Source of the DNA: Chthonomonas sp. UBA1950
Lineage (GTDB): Bacteria > Armatimonadota > Fimbriimonadia > Fimbriimonadales > Fimbriimonadaceae
Assembly: GCA_002336105.1 (NCBI GenBank)
Contig: DDEQ01000021.1
Coordinates: forward strand, 7,475-44,209
Direction of reading: 5' to 3'
Length of the DNA: 36,735 nucleotides
The position numbers and the translations under genes are program-made. The notes below the pieces were generated by a model. The model did no database searches. It saw only the letters and a program-made list of their open reading frames with translations, and was not told the origin of the DNA. This document shows positions 24,180-32,132 of the stretch, one piece after another (the first letter of the stretch is position 1; each line of letters begins with the position of its first letter).

Positions 24180-25937
24180 TCAGTTCGTGTCAGGCACTAC
24201 CTTCACGGAGTCATCAGGTTTTGGCGCCTCAACCGTCATCTTTCTCTTCTTTTTCTTTCGCTTTGTTCCGCCTGCGTCGGGTTTAGTCGCTGGCTCTGCT
24301 GTTGCGGCAAAGGCAATGCCCGCTGGGTCAAGCGTTCCCTTGAAGACGATCGCATGAGGAACAGGGCGAGAAGGTTCGTCTTTTGTGCTGTGCCCACTCG
24401 CCAAAATCTTCTCGTTATAAACAAGCGAAGTGCTGAAACCGGAGTCGAGCAAAACGGCCTCCTTTGCGCCGGCTGCAGCCAACGCTTGGCCAAACTTTTC
24501 GGAACTCACTGAGTTCTTTGATGCGGCAGCAAAGACCATTCCATCGCTCATGATGCCAAAGGCTGCCCGGCGCCGCGGGTCCATGATGTCTTTGCTCGCG
24601 AAGATAGTCATGCCGTCTTTGGTTCCGGCAACTCCGGCGTGAACAAGCCAAGCCCCACCGAGAAAAACGTTGTTTGCGTCAGGCATGAAGTCGGCAAGGC
24701 ATGTTTCGTCATTCATGCGGAATGGGTTAAAGGGGACGATTGCGAACCCGCTCGGACCCCAAACCAACAGGGGACGATTCACAAGCTTGGGAAGTCGCCA
24801 GGCTTCCAGATCTGGCTGTAACGATCCTGTTTCTGGAGTCTTGCTTGGACCAACCAACTTGTTGTCCGTTGCTTTGATCGCCGCCATGTTGAAAAACGTG
24901 CCGTTGATACCGGCCACAGAACCGGGCGAACGGTGGATGAAATCGAGTACCGATTCGCGCGCGTAAGAAGTGATCGATTCAGGCTGTCCACCCACGACGA
25001 GAGCCAACTTAACGCCACCCTCTTCCTGCTCTTTGTAGGTCACCGGAGAATCGACGATCTTTTCTCGAGTGATGCCAACTGCGCCGCCGCTGACCGCCTG
25101 ATCGTAGTCCTCCATCGCTTTATCCAGCCTTGTGTGAACGTATCGATTCACGCACAAAATGCTCGGGGACTCTTCTGCAAGGCCGTTCGCGACGCTAAAA
25201 GCCATCGTGTACCCGGCTTCTCGGGTCAGGCTTTGCGTCATTAAATCGTTTTTGCCTTCGGGATACGCGATGAAATCAATCTTCTTTCCGAGTTGAGCTT
25301 CAAGCTCCTTTTTCGACTCAGCGAGTTCCTTGGTTTGCTCCGTTGGCGTGAGCGAAGGTAGGTCAGGATGGGTGATCGTATGGCTCCCAATCGTGACGAG
25401 CGGGTCTTTGACAAGCTCCTTCAGGGTTGGCCAATCCATCTTCGGGTGCAAGCCCGTTTTGTTGCCCACGTATCCGGTATGAACGAATACAACTGAGGGG
25501 TAGCCGAGTTGCTTTAGGATCGGATATGCCCGGTCGAAATACCCCTGATAGTTATCATCAAAGGTCAAAACGATCGACTTTTCTGGGATCGTAAATCCCG
25601 AAGTCAGATGTTTGTGAAGATCCTCAAGACTGATCGGCGTGTAGCCATTCGCCTTGATCTCATCCATCTGATCCTGGAATTCTTTGGTTGTGCAGTCAAA
25701 CCAGACCGAGTTCTTATCCCGCTTCTCGATGATGTCGTGATACATGATCACAGGGACTCGCTGACCGCTACACCTCATCGAAATCTCGAATATCGGCTCC
25801 GGTTCTTGGTTCGCTTCGGCCTGCTCCGACTTTTTTGGTTCAGGAGTAACCGTCAATGTGCTCGGATCATTCTTATGACATCCGCCAATCGCAAAAAGGG
25901 CCGCAGCGGCAAGGAGAAGCTGTTTTCTGTTCAACAC
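24180..25937 (-). CDS. Lipoprotein fusing a polysaccharide deacetylase and a phosphodiester glycosidase (NAGPA) domain
   Basis: The 585-residue protein starts MLNRKQLLLAAAALFAIGGC, a lipoprotein signal with the modified Cys at about 20. The NodB domain (about 65-270) has VPVIMYHDI, the metal-binding TFDDN (near 125) and the SHTITHP histidines (near 184). These enzymes remove N- or O-acetyl groups from peptidoglycan or surface glycans. The second domain (about 295-550) has INGTFFN, FGIMSDGMVFAAA and AVLLDSGFSTSLVYN, as in the NAGPA phosphodiester glycosidase family, with DSGFST in place of the common DGGGST. A Lys/Arg-rich stretch near 560 ends the chain. No ATG is available. I chose GTG at 25937 (TTG at 25934 is also possible) because a TACAAT lies 11 nt upstream; a farther TTG at 25967 precedes that element. 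Confidence 0.82.
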   Translation of the reverse strand: MLNRKQLLLAAAALFAIGGCHKNDPSTLTVTPEPKKSEQAEANQEPEPIFEISMRCSGQRVPVIMYHDIIEKRDKNSVWFDCTTKEFQDQMDEIKANGYTPISLEDLHKHLTSGFTIPEKSIVLTFDDNYQGYFDRAYPILKQLGYPSVVFVHTGYVGNKTGLHPKMDWPTLKELVKDPLVTIGSHTITHPDLPSLTPTEQTKELAESKKELEAQLGKKIDFIAYPEGKNDLMTQSLTREAGYTMAFSVANGLAEESPSILCVNRYVHTRLDKAMEDYDQAVSGGAVGITREKIVDSPVTYKEQEEGGVKLALVVGGQPESITSYARESVLDFIHRSPGSVAGINGTFFNMAAIKATDNKLVGPSKTPETGSLQPDLEAWRLPKLVNRPLLVWGPSGFAIVPFNPFRMNDETCLADFMPDANNVFLGGAWLVHAGVAGTKDGMTIFASKDIMDPRRRAAFGIMSDGMVFAAASKNSVSSEKFGQALAAAGAKEAVLLDSGFSTSLVYNEKILASGHSTKDEPSRPVPHAIVFKGTLDPAGIAFAATAEPATKPDAGGTKRKKKKRKMTVEAPKPDDSVKVVPDTN

Positions 25938-26027
25938 GGAGAGGCTACATTGTATCTCTTTGTCCAAACTCTCAACTGGATGAAATCAGCGCGAACTAAC
26001 AACGATTCTTCAAGGTTCCTTTAACAT

Positions 26028-28127
26028 GTGAGTCCTCTGCTACTTTGTGTCCTTTTCAATCCGGGAGTGTCTATCCACTCTCCAGCAATCCACATGAGCG
26101 AACTGGTTGCCCAACTGGCTCAACAAACCGGGCTAAAGCTTGAGTGTGCTGCGAACATCGCGGATGAAACCTTGGTGATCGAGATCACAGATCGGCCCGC
26201 AGACGAGGTGATGTCGGAGATCACCAAAGTGACGGACACGACTTGGAAAACAGATGGCGAGGTTCGACGCTTGGTGAGAAGTCCGGAAATGCTTAAAGCA
26301 GAGAAAGCGAAAGAAGATGCGAAGATTCTCTCTGCGCTGACGAGTTTGATCGCCGAAAACCTTGCACGAGTTAAAGCACTGCCCCCAATCGATAAGGACG
26401 CGATTGCCAATGAACTCAATGATAGTCAGTGGAATACAGAGGATCGCAAAGCACTCTTGACGCGTTTGACTCACCAGGCATCAGCCAATCCTGAAGCTCG
26501 ATTCCTATTTCAAGTGCTCTCCGAAATCGGAGCAAAGAAACTACTAAGCCTTCGTAACGGGCAAACCGCTGTCTATTCAGACCAGCCAACAATGGCTCAG
26601 TTTGAACTTCCCTTGCGGACCAAACCAGTGCTAACAAAGCTGAAAATGGATGTTCGCCGCATCATCGTCGAAAACTCGAAGCAGAAATCGGACAAGCCAC
26701 GAGTGAACATGGGCGAACTACCGCAATATGCTTCGAAGCTTTCGGATGCTGGATACGGAAAGATGCTACTGAAAGTCAGAAAGCTTGGGAGCCTCTCGTT
26801 TCAGGTGAGGTTGGCCCTCATCGACCAAAAGGGATTTCCCTTGACGACGTTTGAGACGTACTTTCCCCAACGCAGCGTTCTTTACTCCCGTCAAGTCAAG
26901 CATGAAGGCGAAGTATACAAGCCTTCACCGCAAGTGCAGGATTACCTCAGCATGGGTCGCGAGATAGGTGTGGCAGAAGCTTCCTCGACTTCAGTCGAAG
27001 TCGAGGGCAAAAGATACCATGCTGGTAGCTATCTTCCTTTTCGCGAACAAGACGGACAAGGACCACTCGCGAGCATTGAAAAGTTTGCCAGCGATCCCTT
27101 TCAGTTTGAGCCGGTAGCCTTCATCGTTGCCCCACCATTACAATCTATTGCCGCTCGTCAGAAGAAGAACTTAATTGCTTCCATCGATGACTCAACATTG
27201 GCGGCCATTCTCAACGAAAACCGTTGGGGTGGCTTTACGACTGATCAAGATTATCTAGATATCCCGCTTGGTGCGGCCGTGCCACCCGATCAACGTGTTC
27301 CGAAACTTCAAGTCATCCCCAATGAAACCTATTTGGAAGTAAAGCCATTCCTGTCTTATCGGGCAAGACTCGCCACGGTCAACCGCCGGAAACTTCGCGA
27401 TCTGATTTCAGGGATTAGGACGACCGGAACCCTGACGATGGAGACTGCAGCCAACTTCTATAGTTCATCAGGCGTTCTCCCGACTTTTGGGAGTATCTCG
27501 ATGAATCTCATCAATCACGCAATTGCGGGTCGCAGCTTCGATAACTTATTCACACCTGCTCTTCCGATCCTTATGAAGCTCAATCCACAGCAATGGAGTT
27601 CGGCAATTCGTGGCGATTTGCCCCTCTCGCAAGTAAATGCTGATACCCAAAACCTAATCACAGATTTGATGAACTCATCTGGAATTCAATTAGCTGGAAA
27701 TGGATCGTTTTTGAACGAGTGGCACATCTGGGACCAACCTCTCCGATCGGAGCTGACCGAGCTTTTGCCGAATGGCCTTTCGCCGACCATGCCTATCAAA
27801 CTTGAGGAAACAACTGAGACCAAGGTGATTGGCAAGAGCCTTCTAGGGTTCCACTTTTTGATGTCAGTGGGTGACATGGGTCTTTATGAGCATGACCGCA
27901 GAAATCAAAATCACTACGCGTCAAAGCGTGAGTTCGGAGGATTTCAGCCTGTTTCGGCAAAAGGTTATAAGCTAACCCTACCCATCAATAAATCCATGTT
28001 CGTAACGACCGATTTAAACGAGGACATTCCTTTGGGAAAAGTAGGCTTCGTATCGCGTGAGCAACTTCCCGCAGATTTCCTCAAGCTCGCCCAGAAAATC
28101 GACGAAGCACTTTCAAAGCGGAATTAG
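26028..28127 (+). CDS. Large secreted protein of unknown function with an N-terminal STN-like segment
   Basis: I do not recognise the family. The 699-residue protein starts at GTG 26028, right after an in-frame stop at 26022, with a short hydrophobic leader (MSPLLLCVLFNPGVSIHS). Residues 20-80 (VAQLAQQTGLKLECAA, then VIEITDRPADEVMSEITK, then TDTTWKTDGEVRRL) resemble the STN fold found at the N-terminus of secretins and TonB receptors. A charged helical stretch (80-170) follows, and then a mixed alpha/beta region to the end with no cysteine after the leader region and no membrane helix. No secretin C-domain is present. It precedes glcF by 22 bp but glcF has its own promoter. A periplasmic or surface role is likely; nothing more can be said. 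Confidence 0.7.
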   Translation: MSPLLLCVLFNPGVSIHSPAIHMSELVAQLAQQTGLKLECAANIADETLVIEITDRPADEVMSEITKVTDTTWKTDGEVRRLVRSPEMLKAEKAKEDAKILSALTSLIAENLARVKALPPIDKDAIANELNDSQWNTEDRKALLTRLTHQASANPEARFLFQVLSEIGAKKLLSLRNGQTAVYSDQPTMAQFELPLRTKPVLTKLKMDVRRIIVENSKQKSDKPRVNMGELPQYASKLSDAGYGKMLLKVRKLGSLSFQVRLALIDQKGFPLTTFETYFPQRSVLYSRQVKHEGEVYKPSPQVQDYLSMGREIGVAEASSTSVEVEGKRYHAGSYLPFREQDGQGPLASIEKFASDPFQFEPVAFIVAPPLQSIAARQKKNLIASIDDSTLAAILNENRWGGFTTDQDYLDIPLGAAVPPDQRVPKLQVIPNETYLEVKPFLSYRARLATVNRRKLRDLISGIRTTGTLTMETAANFYSSSGVLPTFGSISMNLINHAIAGRSFDNLFTPALPILMKLNPQQWSSAIRGDLPLSQVNADTQNLITDLMNSSGIQLAGNGSFLNEWHIWDQPLRSELTELLPNGLSPTMPIKLEETTETKVIGKSLLGFHFLMSVGDMGLYEHDRRNQNHYASKREFGGFQPVSAKGYKLTLPINKSMFVTTDLNEDIPLGKVGFVSREQLPADFLKLAQKIDEALSKRN

Positions 28128-28137
28128 GCGAAGCGGG

Positions 28138-28143
28138 TAAATT
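28138..28143 (+). promoter_or_regulatory. -10 element of a leaderless promoter for glcF, deciding a GTG start
   Basis: TAAATT is followed by 6 nt and GTG at 28150. This favours the GTG over the in-frame TTG at 28144, which would lie directly behind the hexamer. It shows the leaderless layout also with a non-ATG start. Confidence 0.45.
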
Positions 28144-28149
28144 TTGTTC

Positions 28150-29382
28150 GTGAAGGACCTTGTCGAGCTAACCACGCACTGCGTTCACTGCGGGTTTTGC
28201 CTCGAATCGTGCCCGACGTTTACAACCACGAGAAGTGAAGCCGATAGCCCCCGTGGAAGGATCTATCTGATTCGAAGCGCTGAGGAAGGGGTGTTGCGAT
28301 GGCAAGAGGATGTCAGGCCGCATCTTGATAGGTGCCTGGGTTGTCTTGCCTGCACCACTGCGTGCCCGAGCGGTGTTGATTACAGTTCGATTCTGGAGAT
28401 TGCAAGGGACAAGCTAGAGGAGCAGAAGCCAAGAATCAGCAAGTCCATGCTGTTGATGGGAACGACAAGCCCAAAGATTCTTAGCACTCAACTTGGACTG
28501 GCCAAATTACTGCCCGGAAAGAAAATGCCGTTGGTTGCCAGCATTTTCTTCGCGAGCGCAAAGCCTGAAGCAGACTTGCCGCAAGTCTGTGGACTCAACT
28601 CAAGCGACAAAACCAGAGAAATCTCCCCACCACAACCGACGGACGCAAATCTTCGAGGAGAGGTTTATCTGCTCGAAGGGTGCGCCATGCGCGTTCTGTT
28701 TCCCCGAGTTCATTGGGCAACACGGCAACTCTTGTCTCGGCTAGGCTTTCGAGTCCGAGAGGTCGAGCAGGGGTGCTGTGGAGCACTGCATGTTCACAAT
28801 GGACACGTAACTGACGCGAAAGCACTCGCCGAAAAGCTGATCAAGCAGATGCCGGGCAGCTTGCCGATTATTGTGAATTCAGCAGGGTGTGGAAGCACGA
28901 TGAAAGCTTACGATTCTCTCCTAAGCACACCCGAAGCCAATCAATTCCGAGACCGTGTCAAAGATATTTCAGAGTTCCTTTTGGAACAGGGACTCATTGA
29001 TTTGCTGAAGCAGAGTCAAGGCATCGATGCTGAGATCACCTACCATGATGCTTGCCACCTTGCTCATGGGCAAAAGATAAAGATAGAACCCCGTCAGCTT
29101 ATTCAATCCGTCCCTAACGCCACTTATACGGAGTTGCCAGAATCGGATATGTGCTGTGGTAGCGCGGGGGTCTATAACGTTTTGCAACCGCAACTCGCCA
29201 GAAGTCTGCTTGACCGTAAGTATGGTCACATCGGAGAAACCCGGGCCAACATTGTCGCCACTGGCAACCCTGGGTGTCATGCTTGGATCGCTCAGGCAGC
29301 CAGAGAGCATGGCCAGAAAGTACAAGTCATGCACACCGTCGAGTTGCTCGAAGCGTCATTCAGCGGAGTCCCATTCCAATGA
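28150..29382 (+). CDS. glcF: Glycolate oxidase iron-sulfur subunit
   Basis: The 410-residue protein carries two 4Fe-4S ferredoxin motifs near its N-terminus, CVHCGFCLESCP (residues 11-22) and CLGCLACTTACPSG (about 60-73). Two CCG-type cysteine-rich domains follow, seen as EQGCCGALHVHNG, YHDACHLAHGQK, DMCCGSAG and ATGNPGCHAW. This is the GlcF layout; GlcF passes electrons from glycolate or lactate oxidation to the respiratory chain together with FAD subunits GlcD and GlcE. Neither is adjacent, so the assignment within the glycolate/lactate/glycerol-3-phosphate oxidoreductase group is not fully certain. The start is GTG 28150, chosen from the -10 spacing. folE2 follows after 36 bp. Confidence 0.87.
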   Translation: MKDLVELTTHCVHCGFCLESCPTFTTTRSEADSPRGRIYLIRSAEEGVLRWQEDVRPHLDRCLGCLACTTACPSGVDYSSILEIARDKLEEQKPRISKSMLLMGTTSPKILSTQLGLAKLLPGKKMPLVASIFFASAKPEADLPQVCGLNSSDKTREISPPQPTDANLRGEVYLLEGCAMRVLFPRVHWATRQLLSRLGFRVREVEQGCCGALHVHNGHVTDAKALAEKLIKQMPGSLPIIVNSAGCGSTMKAYDSLLSTPEANQFRDRVKDISEFLLEQGLIDLLKQSQGIDAEITYHDACHLAHGQKIKIEPRQLIQSVPNATYTELPESDMCCGSAGVYNVLQPQLARSLLDRKYGHIGETRANIVATGNPGCHAWIAQAAREHGQKVQVMHTVELLEASFSGVPFQ

Positions 29383-29418
29383 AACCTTCGGACTTCAAAA
29401 TCGTAGAAAGCCAAGCGT

Positions 29419-30228
29419 ATGGCACCAAAAGAAGAAATGTCCAAAGATCAAACACCCATGGTTGACGTTCAGTCTTCGCGAGACGAGCGCAACATTCCCA
29501 TTGATCGCGTTGGAGTAAGAGGTGTCAAGTATCCAATTTACGTTCGTGAGAAGAACAACGGCCCGCAACAGACGGTCGGTACATTCACTTTAACGGTTGA
29601 TCTTCCTCGCGAGTTCAAAGGGACTCACATGAGCCGTTTTTTGGAAGTGCTCTCTGAGCACAACCATGACATCAGCGTTGACACGATCCCAGATATTCTG
29701 AGTCGACTTAGAGAAAAGCTCCACGCTGAAACCTCTCACCTGGAAGTTCAGTTCACCTATTTTCGCAAAAAAGCAGCACCGGTCACCCAAAAGACCGGCA
29801 TGATGGGATACCAATGCGGCTTTATTGCCTGTGGCGGCGATGAAGATCATTTTCTTGTAACGCTGACTGTCCCGGTGGCAACGCTATGCCCTTGCAGCAA
29901 AGAGATTTCTGATTACGGTGCACATAACCAGCGTGGTTATGTCAGCGTTCGGGTCCAACCGAGGGGCAAGCTTTGGCTCGAAGACGTGATCGATATGATC
30001 GAGGCAGCCGGATCTGCACCTCTTTATCCGGTGCTCAAGCGCCCGGATGAAAAGTTCGTGACCGAACAGGCTTATAACAATCCGCGATTTGTCGAAGATA
30101 TGGTTCGCGAGGTTGCTATTGCGTTCGACCAGCACCCAAACGTAGGAAATTACGAGATTGAAGTCGAGAATCACGAGTCAATTCACGATCATAACGCGTA
30201 CGCTTATCTCAAACGCGAGAAGAAGTAA
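29419..30228 (+). CDS. folE2: GTP cyclohydrolase I, type IB (FolE2)
   Basis: The 269-residue cytoplasmic enzyme turns GTP into dihydroneopterin triphosphate for folate or queuosine-type pathways. Typical FolE2 blocks are DVQSSRDERNIPIDRVGVRG near the start, TFTLTVDLPREFKGTHMSRF, and the active-site Cys in TLCPCSKEISDYGAHNQRG (near residues 155-173). The length fits (260-310). An in-frame ATG at 29437 (MSKDQTPMVD) would leave the more usual N-terminus and is an alternative start; neither has a clear SD sequence or -10 element. It lies 36 bp after glcF in the same direction and may be co-transcribed with it. Confidence 0.95.
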   Translation: MAPKEEMSKDQTPMVDVQSSRDERNIPIDRVGVRGVKYPIYVREKNNGPQQTVGTFTLTVDLPREFKGTHMSRFLEVLSEHNHDISVDTIPDILSRLREKLHAETSHLEVQFTYFRKKAAPVTQKTGMMGYQCGFIACGGDEDHFLVTLTVPVATLCPCSKEISDYGAHNQRGYVSVRVQPRGKLWLEDVIDMIEAAGSAPLYPVLKRPDEKFVTEQAYNNPRFVEDMVREVAIAFDQHPNVGNYEIEVENHESIHDHNAYAYLKREKK

Positions 30229-30276
30229 GCAGAAAAACGCTGTTGACCAAAACGAAACCGACGCTTACGCGTCAAA

Positions 30277-31251
30277 ATGGACGCAATGCGACGCGGATTA
30301 GGTAGTTTTCTTGGCTTGGCCGTTGGCCTGGCAGCAATGATGCTCGGCGGATGTGGAGGAACCGATAGTTACTCGACGATCCCGGCTGGGGCGGACGTGT
30401 ACCACTATTACCTTGCGGATCAAGGAAACCATCGCGTCGTTCGGTTTGATGCCCTCGACACAACTCCGAAAATCAAGATATTCACCCCCACAACCAATGC
30501 GACAACTTTCGCGCCGGCAGACTTTGTGTTTGTTTCGTATAGTCGCTTTTATGTGCTGGACAAGGTGAATAGTCAGATCCTTCGCATTGATGTCTCAGAT
30601 GATTCGAACTTCACTACGTCAGTAACTGCTACCTTTGGGGCCGTTGGATCCGGGACTAACCAGTTCCTCAACCCGAACGGTATCGCGCTTGATAGCATTG
30701 GCCGAATCTATGTTGCTGATACCGGCAATCACCGAATCGTCCGGTTCGACAACTTTAACGGTGACAACTGGACAACTTTCGGCTCACAGGGGACGGGGAC
30801 AAACGAGTTTGAATCACCCTATCAGATTCGACTCGACAAGAATGGTCGAATAGTTGTCACGGATCAGGGTGCGAGCAGACTCGTTCGTTTTAATGACATG
30901 TCTGGAAGCGGTTGGGCTACGTTAGGTTCGCTCGGAAACGGCACTTTACAATTCAGCTCGCCAACTGGGCTGGACGTGGATTTTGAGAATCGATATTACG
31001 TCTCAGACTCTGGTAACAAACGCGTCGTGAGATTTGACGATATCACTGGACTCAACTGGACTGTCTATTCCTCAGGAACAACGACGGCTTTGGACAATCC
31101 GGTTGGTTTGGCTGTGCTAGGACGCAAGCAGATCCTTGTCACGGACCTGACCTCGAATAGAGTTGTCCGCTACATCGATGAAACGGCAACAAGCACGTCC
31201 GAGTTCTTCGGGGATGGATTCAATAATCCAGTTTCGATTCGAGCCAAATAA
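30277..31251 (+). CDS. Lipoprotein with NHL-type beta-propeller repeats
   Basis: The 324-residue protein has a lipoprotein signal (hydrophobic stretch, then MMLGGC with Cys near 26). About five repeats of 45-50 residues follow, each with the core Y(V/L)(A/S)D(T/Q/S)GN(H/K)R(V/I)VRFD: residues about 42-60, 144-165, 190-210, 237-255 and 283-300. Between them lie blocks such as FLNPNGIALDSIGRIYVADTG and TGTNEFESPYQIRLD. This is an NHL propeller, usually a binding or scaffold fold outside the cell; no catalytic residues can be named. A second ATG at 30286 (MRRGLG) would give a more typical lipoprotein N-terminus. TTGACC (30243-30248) could be a -35 box, 17 bp before a weak TACGCG. A GACGC/GCGTC inverted repeat overlaps this region. 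Confidence 0.82.
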   Translation: MDAMRRGLGSFLGLAVGLAAMMLGGCGGTDSYSTIPAGADVYHYYLADQGNHRVVRFDALDTTPKIKIFTPTTNATTFAPADFVFVSYSRFYVLDKVNSQILRIDVSDDSNFTTSVTATFGAVGSGTNQFLNPNGIALDSIGRIYVADTGNHRIVRFDNFNGDNWTTFGSQGTGTNEFESPYQIRLDKNGRIVVTDQGASRLVRFNDMSGSGWATLGSLGNGTLQFSSPTGLDVDFENRYYVSDSGNKRVVRFDDITGLNWTVYSSGTTTALDNPVGLAVLGRKQILVTDLTSNRVVRYIDETATSTSEFFGDGFNNPVSIRAK

Positions 31252-31267
31252 AATGGCCGTTTGGCCA
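31246..31267 (-). terminator. Rho-independent terminator of the chemotaxis operon
   Basis: On the minus strand TGGCC/GGCCA forms a short hairpin with an AAAC loop, followed by TTTTATTT. It lies just after the cheX stop and overlaps the stop of the convergent NHL gene. A longer alternative hairpin (31262-31286), pairing TGGCC-A-CTGCT with AGCAG-C-GGCCA, overlaps it and spans the cheX stop codon. Confidence 0.65.
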
Positions 31268-31272
31268 CTGCT

Positions 31273-31764
31273 CTAAGCAGCGGCCAGACGACTCTTTCGG
31301 CTTTCTTGCAAGCTAACGTTAATCTCGAGCGTTCCGATGTCTCCGATCTCCATTGGGATCAGAAGTGACGGAATATCAAGCGTTGTGATCTTCACGTTGC
31401 TTCCGCGAATGATTGTGGGCGGCGTGATGTCGACACTGAAACCCTGAGTGGCGAGAACAGAGGCAGCGTTTCCGCTGATCATGTTCCCTAACTCCGCGAT
31501 CGCGCTTGCAGCAAGCTGATCAAAGGTGACGATCGGTTGACCAATCATCTTTGATGCCAGCCTGTCCGCTGTAACCATCGACATTCCATAGATGACAAGG
31601 CCTTCAATGTTCCCAGTGATGCCGCACACGACGTTCACCTGCTGTGTGGTGAACATCTGAGGACGTGCAGACAACTGCCCGCGCTCTGCTGTGATAGAGA
31701 CGAGCATTTGGAAAACGTTAAGGGCTGCTTCAGCAAAGGGGCTAACGTACTGGACTTTCATCAT
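31273..31764 (-). CDS. cheX: Chemotaxis phosphatase CheX-like protein
   Basis: The 163-residue cytoplasmic protein should dephosphorylate CheY-P. The family signature ExxN is visible in AIAELGNMISGNAASVLA (Glu 91, Asn 94), followed by the FSVDITPPTIIRG strand typical of CheC/CheX proteins. One signature copy is present, as in CheX, which works as a dimer. The N-terminal MMKVQYVSPFAEAALNVFQ also matches the fold. GAGGA lies 4 nt before the ATG at 31764 (7 nt before the second ATG). It starts 5 bp after the cheY stop and is the last gene of the operon, with the terminator right behind it. Confidence 0.88.
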   Translation of the reverse strand: MMKVQYVSPFAEAALNVFQMLVSITAERGQLSARPQMFTTQQVNVVCGITGNIEGLVIYGMSMVTADRLASKMIGQPIVTFDQLAASAIAELGNMISGNAASVLATQGFSVDITPPTIIRGSNVKITTLDIPSLLIPMEIGDIGTLEINVSLQESRKSRLAAA

Positions 31765-31769
31765 TGTCC

Positions 31770-32132
31770 TCAGGCAGCCAGCTTCGACATCGCCTCCAGA
31801 ACCCGTTCAGGCTGGAACGGCTTGACAATGAAGTCTTTTGCTCCTGACTGAATGGCCTCCACCACCATATTCTTCTGTCCCATCGCAGTGCACATCACAA
31901 CGTTTGCTTCTGGATCGAAGGCTCGGATCTCTTTAAGAGCCGAGATTCCATCCATTTCAGGCATTGTGATGTCCATGGTTACGACATCCGGTTTGAGCGA
32001 TTTATAAAGCTCTACGGACTCCACACCATTGGTCGCCTCACCCACAATTTCGAATCCATTCTGGGTAAGAATATTTTTGAGCGTGACCCTCATGAAGAGG
32101 GCGTCATCGGTTATTAAGATGCGTTTCGCCAT
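31770..32132 (-). CDS. cheY: Chemotaxis response regulator CheY
   Basis: This is a 120-residue single receiver domain with all key residues: acidic pair Asp9/Asp10, phospho-acceptor Asp54 (TMDITMPEMDG), Thr82 (MCTAMG) and Lys104 (FIVKPF). Phosphorylated CheY signals the motility motor. It sits between cheR, whose 3' end it overlaps by 19 bases, and cheX, whose product would remove its phosphate. A very strong Shine-Dalgarno sequence (GGAGGGGGG, 32142-32150) lies inside the end of cheR. The neighbouring CCCC could pair with it (CCCC-TGGA-GGGG), so translation may depend on ribosomes passing through cheR. Confidence 0.95.
   Translation of the reverse strand: MAKRILITDDALFMRVTLKNILTQNGFEIVGEATNGVESVELYKSLKPDVVTMDITMPEMDGISALKEIRAFDPEANVVMCTAMGQKNMVVEAIQSGAKDFIVKPFQPERVLEAMSKLAA

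Noticed and set aside
30257..30276. GACGC-TTAC-GCGTC inverted repeat before the NHL gene as an operator
   Set aside because: It is only a 5-bp arm, is GC-rich, and overlaps a possible -10 element; it is too short to separate from chance.
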